NCBI GenBank assembly: GCA_965656185.1
Contig: CBFHJH010000010.1
Location: forward strand, 1-64,000
DNA: 64,000 bases
Reading direction: 5' to 3'
Source of the DNA: Croceimicrobium sp965656185
GTDB lineage: Bacteria; Bacteroidota; Bacteroidia; Flavobacteriales; Schleiferiaceae
The notes beneath the pieces were generated by a model that was not told the DNA's origin, searched no databases, and saw only the letters and a list, made by a program, of their open reading frames with translations. Every line of letters begins with the position of its first letter. Within the stretch, counting starts at the first letter, position 1. Shown piece by piece: positions 58,026 to 64,000 of this stretch. The position numbers and the translations under genes were made by a program.

Positions 58026-58402
58026 TACTGACGGTTTTTAGCCTCGATACTCAAGGTTGCATGGGGCACTAAGCGCAAACGATCTTTACTAATAAGCTTA
58101 CCGGTTACACGGCACACCCCATAGGTCTTGTTTTCGATGCGATTCAAGGCATTATGAAGGTCGCGGATAAATTTTTCTTGACGCGCGGCTAGCTGACTAT
58201 TTGCTTCTTTGCTCATGGTGTCACTACCTTCTTCGAAAGCCTTAAAAGTTGGAGAGGTATCGTCGGTACCATTATTACGGTCATTGGCGAAGTTTTCCTG
58301 AAGCACCGCTAGATCTTGTTCGGCTTTCTCGATCTTCTTGGTGATGATTTCGCGAAACTCCGCTAACTCTTCATCGCTATATCGTAATTTCTCTGCAGCC
58401 AT
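58025..58402 (-). CDS. DksA/TraR-family protein lacking the C4 zinc site
   Basis: The 125-residue protein has the DksA coiled coil (about 10-90, with the acidic GTDDTSPTFKAFEEG tip) and the C-terminal globular segment YGVCRVTGKLISKDRLRLVPHATLSIEAK. The usual four-cysteine zinc finger is reduced to a single Cys97. This is a known feature of the Bacteroidota group. It may still enter the RNA polymerase secondary channel. It lies upstream of lspA (1-bp overlap), as often in this phylum. Confidence 0.9.
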   Translation of the reverse strand: MAAEKLRYSDEELAEFREIITKKIEKAEQDLAVLQENFANDRNNGTDDTSPTFKAFEEGSDTMSKEANSQLAARQEKFIRDLHNALNRIENKTYGVCRVTGKLISKDRLRLVPHATLSIEAKNRQ

Positions 58403-58454
58403 AATAGCTTGATTTATATTATAATATTATTCTCTCTTCAAAAATTAAATCGGC

Positions 58455-58462
58455 CAAATATA
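58455..58462 (-). promoter_or_regulatory. -7 box of the dksA-lspA transcription unit
   Basis: On the minus strand TATATTTG matches exactly, 52 bp before the ATG at 58402. The -33 region lies in the end of ileS, and no TTG was found there. Confidence 0.4.
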
Positions 58463-58472
58463 GAAAAAACCG

Positions 58473-61400
58473 CTAATCGCGAGTCTTTAACGCAATTCGA
58501 CTATTTATGTTATCGAAGCTTAGCTCTTCACCTTCAAAATCTTCATTTTCCCAGTGCAAGGCATCGGCTAAAACCTCCGCTTTAACGTAGGCTTCGTTGT
58601 TATTAAGCGCCTGCTGTAGTTCTTCATCAACCTTAATGGTAAGCTCGATACGGTCGGTTACCTCTAAACCGCTGTCTTTTCTTAGGTTTTGGATCCGGTT
58701 TACTAGTTCACGGGCAATACCCTCGTAACGCAAGGCGTCGTCGATGTGAATATCCAGGGCAACGGTGAGTCCGTTTTCACTGGTCACCAACCAGCCCGGG
58801 ATATCTTCAGTTACGATTTCTACATCATCGCGCTCTACCCTTACTTTTTCGCCCTTTAATTCCATCTCATAAAATCCGGCATTTTCAAGCGCTGAGATCT
58901 GACTTTGATCGAATGACTTTAAGGCAGCGGCAAGGTCCTTCATCATTTTACCATAACGCGGGCCTAATTTTTTGAAATCCGGTTTCAAGCTTTTCACTAA
59001 AACGCCTTCTACCTCACGCAGGATTTCTAGTTCTTTCACATTTACCTCGGCAAGAAGAATTTCTTTGATACTGGCCAATAATTCGACTTTAGCCTCACTA
59101 AGGGCCGGAACCATGATCTTCTGCAAAGGCTGGCGCACTTTTATGCGCTCCTTTTTACGTAGAGATAGAACCATGGAGCTCAAATTACGGGCTAGGGCCA
59201 TGCGCTCATTCAGACGCTCGTCTATAGCCGCTTGTTTGGCTTTGGGCCAATGGGCGATGTGCACCGAGCTCAATTCGCTACTGGGCTTGCCTTCGCCGCA
59301 AAGGTCTTGGTAAAGTCGTTCTGAGAAGAATGGTGCCACTGGACTGATCATTACCGCTAAGTCGTGCAGGCAAGTGTAAAGCGTTTCATAAGCCATTTGC
59401 TTATCGCGGCTCATTTCTCCTTTCCAAAAACGACGACGGTTCAGGCGGACGTACCAATTGCTAAGCTCTTCGTCTACGAAATACTCTATCGCTCGGGCGG
59501 CTTTGGTAGGCTCGTAATCGGCGTAACTAGCTTCTACGGTTTTGTTAAGTTCTTGTAAACGAGAGAGTATCCAGCGATCTAATTCGGGTCTTTCTTCCCA
59601 AGCAGTTTCTTGTTTTAGGTCGAAGTGAAATTGATCGATATTGGCATAAAGGGCAAAGAAAGAATAGGTATTGTACAAGGTACCAAAGAACCTTCTTTGA
59701 ACTTCCGCTACGCCATCTAGGTCAAATTTGAGGTTGTCCCAAGGAGAGGCGTTGCTAATCATATACCAACGCACCGGGTCACTACCGAATTTTTCGATGG
59801 TTTCGAAGGGGTCCACGGCATTTCCTAAACGCTTGGACATTTTGGAACCGTTCTTGTCCAAGACTAAGCCGTTAGAAACCACATTCTTATAGGCAACCTT
59901 ACCGAAGACCATCGAAGAGATAGCGTGTAAAGTGTAAAACCATCCTCTAGTTTGATCTACTCCCTCAGCGATAAAATTGGCGGGGAAAAGACTATCGAAA
60001 TTTTCTTTGTTTTCGAAGGGATAATGCCACTGCGCATAAGGCATAGAACCTGAATCGAACCATACGTCGATTAGGTCTGCTTCACGTCGCATGGGCTGGC
60101 CATGCTTCGAAAGTAAGGTGATCTTATCTACGGTATCACGGTGGAGATCGGCAAGATCATAATTTGCTTCCGACATATCTCCGGGCACAAAGTCTTGGAA
60201 AGGATGACCATCCATTAAACCGGCGGCCACAGCCTCATCGCAAGCGATCTTAAGTTCTTCAATGCTGCCAAAGATGCGCTTTTCACTACCATCTTCGGTA
60301 GACCAGATGGGCAAGGGAATGCCCCAATAGCGCGAACGACTAAGGTTCCAATCATTGGCGTTTTCTAACCAGTTGCCAAAGCGCCCTTCACCGGTGCTCT
60401 TAGGTTTCCAGTTAATGGTTTTATTGAGCCCCACCAAGTCTTCTTTTTTCTCGGTAACCTTGATAAACCATGAATCCAAAGGATAGTATAGAACGGGTTT
60501 ATCGGTACGCCAACAATGTGGGTAACTGTGCATGTATTTCTCCACCTTAAAGGCTTTGTTGGCCTCCTTCAGCATGATAGAGATCTCAACGTCGACCGAT
60601 TTTTCTGGCGCCGGTTCGTCAACGTAATATTCGTTTTTAACGTAGCGGCCTGCCAATGGTCCAATGCCTTCACGGAAACGTCCCTGAAGATCAACCAGTG
60701 GAACAGGATTGTCATTTTCATCTAGTACCAACATGGGTGGTACCGGAGGATTGGCTTCGCGAGCTACCTTGGCATCATCGGCCCCAAAAGTAGGTGCGGT
60801 ATGCACGATACCGGTTCCATCTTCGGTGGTAACGAAATCACCTAATATAATGCGGAAGGCATTTTCGGCATTTTCATAAGGTAAGGCCCAGTCTAGTAAT
60901 TGCTCATACCTCAGGTTTTCGAGCTGCGCTCCTTTTCCTTCCCAAACCACGCGCCAAGGGATGAGCTTATCGCCAAGTTTAAAGCCGTTCATATCGGCTT
61001 CGGCACCTTCTGGCTTGAAATATTTAGCCACTAAGCTTTTTGCCACTAAGGTCTTCTGAGCGATTCCCGTGTAGGGGTTAAAGCTTTCAATAAGTTGATA
61101 ATCGATCTTGGGGCCCACGGTGAGCGCAGTGTTCGAAGGCAAGGTCCACGGTGTGGTAGTCCAGGCTATGTAATAAACTTTATCCCCCTCTTTCACGGCA
61201 TCACCAAATACCTTTTGGAAAGCCTCGTCCTGCACCGCTACGAATTGAGCAATGGCCGAAGTGTCTTTCACATCGCGGTAGCTTCCGGGCATGTTTAATT
61301 CGTGAGAGCTAAGTCCGGTACCCGCTTTAGGACTGTAGGGCTGAATGGTGTAACCTTTGTAGATAAGGTCTTTGTCCCACAATTGCTTTAAGAGCCACCA

Positions 61401-61883
61401 AACCGACTCCATGTATTTCGACTTATAGGTGATATAGGGGTCTTCCATATCTACCCAATAGCCCATTTCTTCGGTAAGCTTATTCCAAATGTTGGTGTAG
61501 CGCATTACCGCCTCTTTACAGGCCTTATTGTAGTCTTCGATGGAAATGCTCTTACCAATGTCTTCTTTGGTAATTCCCAGTTCCTTCTCCACTCCAAGCT
61601 CTACCGGTAAGCCGTGGGTGTCCCAGCCAGCTTTGCGGTTCACTTGATAGCCTTGAAGGGTTTTAAAGCGGCAGAAAATATCCTTAATGGCACGGCCCAT
61701 CACGTGATGGATTCCCGGTTTACCATTGGCAGAAGGAGGGCCCTCGTAAAAAACGAAACTAGGTGAACCCTCACGGCTGCTGATACTCTTCTCAAAGCTC
61801 TGATTCTCTTTCCAAAAGGAAAGGATCTCTTGATTGATCTGAGCTAAGTTTAAGTGCTTGTATTCAGGATATTTACCCGACAT
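58473..61883 (-). CDS. ileS: isoleucyl-tRNA synthetase
   Basis: From the ATG at 61883 (MSGKYPEYKHL) the 1136-residue protein has HIGH-type SANGKPGIHHVMGR, the class I editing insert (TTPWTLPSNTALTVG and GTGIVHTAPTFGADD), the KMSKS loop GSKMSKRLGN and a long C-terminal anticodon-binding region. It charges tRNA-Ile. The longer frame from 61940 overlaps a -7-like box TACCTTCG (61908-61915) and is rejected. The length and the lack of a C-terminal zinc finger indicate the eukaryote-like IleS2 type, which is often less sensitive to mupirocin (inference). Confidence 0.96.
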   Translation of the reverse strand: MSGKYPEYKHLNLAQINQEILSFWKENQSFEKSISSREGSPSFVFYEGPPSANGKPGIHHVMGRAIKDIFCRFKTLQGYQVNRKAGWDTHGLPVELGVEKELGITKEDIGKSISIEDYNKACKEAVMRYTNIWNKLTEEMGYWVDMEDPYITYKSKYMESVWWLLKQLWDKDLIYKGYTIQPYSPKAGTGLSSHELNMPGSYRDVKDTSAIAQFVAVQDEAFQKVFGDAVKEGDKVYYIAWTTTPWTLPSNTALTVGPKIDYQLIESFNPYTGIAQKTLVAKSLVAKYFKPEGAEADMNGFKLGDKLIPWRVVWEGKGAQLENLRYEQLLDWALPYENAENAFRIILGDFVTTEDGTGIVHTAPTFGADDAKVAREANPPVPPMLVLDENDNPVPLVDLQGRFREGIGPLAGRYVKNEYYVDEPAPEKSVDVEISIMLKEANKAFKVEKYMHSYPHCWRTDKPVLYYPLDSWFIKVTEKKEDLVGLNKTINWKPKSTGEGRFGNWLENANDWNLSRSRYWGIPLPIWSTEDGSEKRIFGSIEELKIACDEAVAAGLMDGHPFQDFVPGDMSEANYDLADLHRDTVDKITLLSKHGQPMRREADLIDVWFDSGSMPYAQWHYPFENKENFDSLFPANFIAEGVDQTRGWFYTLHAISSMVFGKVAYKNVVSNGLVLDKNGSKMSKRLGNAVDPFETIEKFGSDPVRWYMISNASPWDNLKFDLDGVAEVQRRFFGTLYNTYSFFALYANIDQFHFDLKQETAWEERPELDRWILSRLQELNKTVEASYADYEPTKAARAIEYFVDEELSNWYVRLNRRRFWKGEMSRDKQMAYETLYTCLHDLAVMISPVAPFFSERLYQDLCGEGKPSSELSSVHIAHWPKAKQAAIDERLNERMALARNLSSMVLSLRKKERIKVRQPLQKIMVPALSEAKVELLASIKEILLAEVNVKELEILREVEGVLVKSLKPDFKKLGPRYGKMMKDLAAALKSFDQSQISALENAGFYEMELKGEKVRVERDDVEIVTEDIPGWLVTSENGLTVALDIHIDDALRYEGIARELVNRIQNLRKDSGLEVTDRIELTIKVDEELQQALNNNEAYVKAEVLADALHWENEDFEGEELSFDNINSRIALKTRD

Positions 61884-61907
61884 TTCTCTGCTAGTTTTAA
61901 AAGACTG

Positions 61908-61915
61908 CGAAGGTA
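61908..61915 (-). promoter_or_regulatory. -7-like box of ileS
   Basis: On the minus strand TACCTTCG differs from TAnnTTTG at one position and ends 24 bp before the ileS ATG. No clear -33 box. Confidence 0.35.
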
Positions 61916-61959
61916 AGAATATTAGGCATTTAGGCGGCATAAATTGCCATTAGACCCAC

Positions 61960-61990
61960 TTGGATTGCCTCAGAGGCTTTTTTACCTTTC
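61960..61990 (+). promoter_or_regulatory. promoter of the ligand-gated channel gene
   Basis: TTG at 61960-61962, exactly 20 bp of spacer, then TACCTTTC at 61983-61990 (one mismatch). The ATG at 62011 is 20 bp downstream. Confidence 0.45.
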
Positions 61991-62010
61991 CCATCTCTAA
62001 AATCTAGCTC

Positions 62011-63066
62011 ATGCATAAACTCTTGTTTCTGGCCTTCACTTTAAGTTTTGCAACGCTTCAAGCACAAGACTCCACTATTGTAATTGGCTTGAAAGCCACT
62101 CCTCCCTTTTTAGAGCAATTGCCCAGCGGCAGACCAGCGGGCCTGAGTTACGAGTTTTGGGAAATGATCGATGAAACAGTGGGCGGAAAGATCCAGTATC
62201 GCTGGTATGAAAGCCTAGATGAGATGCTGGCGGCCGTAGCTATGAACGAAGTTGATATGTCGATTAACCCAATAACGGTTACCGAACAGCGCATGGACAG
62301 TCTCGATTTTTCACAGCCTTATTTTATTTCAGGTACCACAATAGCGCGACGTTCCGAAAGCAATTGGTTTCTTTTTCTAAAGAACTTCTTTTCCCCTCGT
62401 TTTCTATCGGCGGTAGGCATTTTACTGGGTATCATTCTCATCTTCGGATTCTTGGTTTGGATCTTCGAGAGAAGGGCCAATACCGAACAATTTCATCAGG
62501 GACCACGCGGGATTTTAGACGGTTTTTGGTGGTCGGCGGTAACCATGACAACCGTGGGCTATGGCGATAAGTCGCCCGAAACCGCCGGCGGCAGAACGGT
62601 AGCATTTATTTGGATGTTCCTGGCAATTTTGCTGATTTCGGGTTTAACGGCCGGTATAGCCTCGGCCTTAACGGTAACTTCGATCGAAAGCAAAGTGGAA
62701 ACGGTAGAAGATCTTAGACGTTTTAAAACGGCCACCATCGACGGTACCGGCACGGCCGAGTTTTTAGGCCTTTACGGCTTACCAAATGAGTACTACGCTA
62801 CGGTAGGGGAAGGCTTGGCAGCAGTGCAATCGGGCGATATCGATCTCTTTATTTACGATCGGCCAGTCTTGCGATATACCCTACAGCAGGGAGATTTTCA
62901 GGATCTAATAATTGAGAATCGCAATCTAAAGACGGACTATTACAGTTTTGCCTATCCTAAAGGCAGTCCCCTGCGAAATCATTTCGATCCCAAGATCGTG
63001 CGGGCCTTGAAGTCGGATTCTTGGCATTATATTTTACGCAAGGCTCAAAAACTTGCGGAGGATTGA
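62011..63066 (+). CDS. GluR0-type ligand-gated potassium channel
   Basis: The 351-residue protein has a signal peptide ending TLQAQ. The first half of a periplasmic binding-protein fold (about 20-118, IVIGLKATPPFLEQL, MSINPITVT) comes next. Then TM1 (133-151), a re-entrant pore with filter TVGYGD (181-186), TM2 (194-217) and the second half of the binding domain (about 222-350). This layout is that of bacterial glutamate receptor channels (GluR0), in which an amino acid opens a K+-selective tetramer. The ligand cannot be read from sequence. The next gene is a secreted propeller lipoprotein. Confidence 0.92.
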   Translation: MHKLLFLAFTLSFATLQAQDSTIVIGLKATPPFLEQLPSGRPAGLSYEFWEMIDETVGGKIQYRWYESLDEMLAAVAMNEVDMSINPITVTEQRMDSLDFSQPYFISGTTIARRSESNWFLFLKNFFSPRFLSAVGILLGIILIFGFLVWIFERRANTEQFHQGPRGILDGFWWSAVTMTTVGYGDKSPETAGGRTVAFIWMFLAILLISGLTAGIASALTVTSIESKVETVEDLRRFKTATIDGTGTAEFLGLYGLPNEYYATVGEGLAAVQSGDIDLFIYDRPVLRYTLQQGDFQDLIIENRNLKTDYYSFAYPKGSPLRNHFDPKIVRALKSDSWHYILRKAQKLAED

Positions 63067-63109
63067 ACCTCAGTGGTAAAAAGAAGTTAGAGTAAAAAAT
63101 AGATATAAA

Positions 63110-64000
63110 ATGAAGAAACTACTAGTAAGCGTATTCAGTGTAAGTTTTTTGGTGGCTTGTCAAAATCAAGCGACTGAGGAAAAAAGTGCTTCTGACACCC
63201 AAGCAGAGCAGAGTAAAGCTCAAGAAAATGATGGGCAAAGTGGCCCTGCTTTAGAATTGCTTTGGGAAACCGAAGCGAGCCTTAAAACCAATGAGTCGGT
63301 GCTTTATTATCCACAAGGAAATCATCTCTTTGTGTCTTGTATCGATGGAAAGCCAACCGATAAGGACGGCAAGGGATATATCGCGAAAGTTGATCTAGAA
63401 GGAAACATCATAGATTCGGCTTGGGCCACGGGCTTTAATGCTCCTAAAGGCATGTGTATTAGTCAAGGTCGTTTGTTTTTTAGCGATATCGACCGCATTG
63501 TTTCCGTGAGCCTAAATAATCCGGCCGATAAATACGAAGTAGAGGTACCCGGTGGAGAGTTCCTCAATGACCTAAGTCCAGGCTTAAATGGGGTTTACTT
63601 TTCCGACATGTCTACAGGAATGCTATACTATCTTGAGAATCAAGTGGTGCATACCATAAACCCTGAATTACCCAATTTGAATGGTTTGAATTTCTTTAAC
63701 CAAAGCATTTACGCTTTATCTAATAATGGTTTACAAAGACTTAGCCCTGGTGGTGAAGTAAAGGAAACTATTAATGCTGAGCTTAGTGGTGGCGATGGGC
63801 TGATCGTTTTAGACGACAATCGCTTCATTATGAGCCGTTGGCAAGGAGAAATATGGTACGTGAGTAATGGCGAGGGCACGAAGCTCTTAGATTCAAAAGC
63901 GGAAGAGATCCAAACCGCGGATATTGGCTATAATCCAAATACTAAAACTCTATTTGTTCCTAGATTCTTTGCCAATAAGGTTTCGGCTTACCGCCTGAAG
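63110..64000 (+). CDS. propeller lipoprotein, 3' end at or past the window edge
   Basis: The frame from the ATG at 63110 is open to 64000 (297 codons). A lipobox (VSFLVACQ, Cys17) precedes a Ser/Glu/Gln-rich linker (about 18-45) and a beta-propeller with SMP-30/NHL-like repeats (KGMCISQGRLFFSDIDRIVSV, LSPGLNGVYFSDMSTG, GGDGLIVLDDNRFIMSRW). It is probably anchored in the outer membrane. The pairing with the channel gene (43 bp apart) suggests co-transcription. A gluconolactonase-like function is possible, but catalytic residues cannot be confirmed. The last visible residues (KVSAYRLK) suggest the stop is just outside. Confidence 0.82.
   Translation, partial: MKKLLVSVFSVSFLVACQNQATEEKSASDTQAEQSKAQENDGQSGPALELLWETEASLKTNESVLYYPQGNHLFVSCIDGKPTDKDGKGYIAKVDLEGNIIDSAWATGFNAPKGMCISQGRLFFSDIDRIVSVSLNNPADKYEVEVPGGEFLNDLSPGLNGVYFSDMSTGMLYYLENQVVHTINPELPNLNGLNFFNQSIYALSNNGLQRLSPGGEVKETINAELSGGDGLIVLDDNRFIMSRWQGEIWYVSNGEGTKLLDSKAEEIQTADIGYNPNTKTLFVPRFFANKVSAYRLK

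Noticed and set aside
1..64000. Insertion sequences, prophage or integrated element
   Set aside because: No transposase, integrase, terminal inverted repeats or att-like duplication was seen; the tRNA-Asn at 5069-5142 has no partial copy elsewhere that I could find by eye.

Overview
The window reads as a chromosomal segment from a free-living, aerobic, Gram-negative Bacteroidota, most likely in the Flavobacteriales near the Cryomorphaceae/Schleiferiaceae. The reasons are a type IX secretion (YPNPF-type) C-terminal tail, ECF sigma plus barrel-fused anti-sigma genes, DUF4292 and EnvC-like genes, a DksA/TraR protein lacking its cysteine cluster, promoters of the TAnnTTTG type, and few Shine-Dalgarno sequences. 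The taxonomic call is an inference from gene content. Five runs of 97-100 N are assembly gaps, and all fall inside genes.

Layout. 1-4115 (minus): the 5' part of a very large secreted beta-helix protein. 4327-6155: an orphan LytTR response regulator, tRNA-Asn and a PfkB-type sugar kinase. 6276-8854: an ECF sigma factor with a candidate trans-envelope (inner plus outer membrane) anti-sigma factor. 8851-11088: an orphan biotin carrier protein and a peptidase-M1-like secreted protein. 11138-16008: RseP protease, then a likely zinc module made of a TonB receptor, a His-rich lipoprotein and a Zur-like repressor, with a perfect 17-bp palindrome over its internal promoter. 16108-22539: glycine C-acetyltransferase (Kbl), AddA/RecB-like helicase-nuclease, an SDR, superoxide dismutase and an LpxH-like hydrolase. 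22526-29552: a divergent metal-uptake locus with a TonB receptor on the minus strand and, on the plus strand, a DtxR/MntR regulator, binding protein, ATPase and two permeases. The first permease carries a complete DtxR-like domain fused to its C terminus. 29601-31178: a 2OG-Fe(II) oxygenase, a small acidic protein and a methyltransferase-like membrane protein.

31155-37946 (minus) is one tight operon: flippase, dUTPase, nucleotidyltransferase, TPR protein, DUF4292 lipoprotein and degenerate EnvC. 38078-43303 (plus): M28 peptidase, GpsA, nitroreductase and a polytopic membrane protein. 43300-50072 (minus) is an export-type operon: TetR, LolA-like periplasmic protein, two FtsX-type permeases, LolD-type ATPase, DUF1302-like barrel and two small lipoproteins. 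It has two related TetR operators lying exactly on the -33 and -7 boxes. 50139-61883 (minus): patatin-barrel phospholipase, UvrC, serine hydrolase, LipB, sugar-phosphate isomerase, LspA, DksA-like and IleS, with a small NUDIX gene on the plus strand. 62011-64000 (plus): a GluR0-type ligand-gated potassium channel and a propeller lipoprotein cut by the window end.

Much of the window concerns the cell envelope and metal homeostasis: two TonB receptors each paired with a metal-type repressor and a palindromic operator, two membrane-to-regulator couplings (barrel-fused anti-sigma, repressor-fused permease) and two ABC systems. No intergenic stretch exceeds about 300 bp; the largest is 4116-4326, which holds two opposed promoters.
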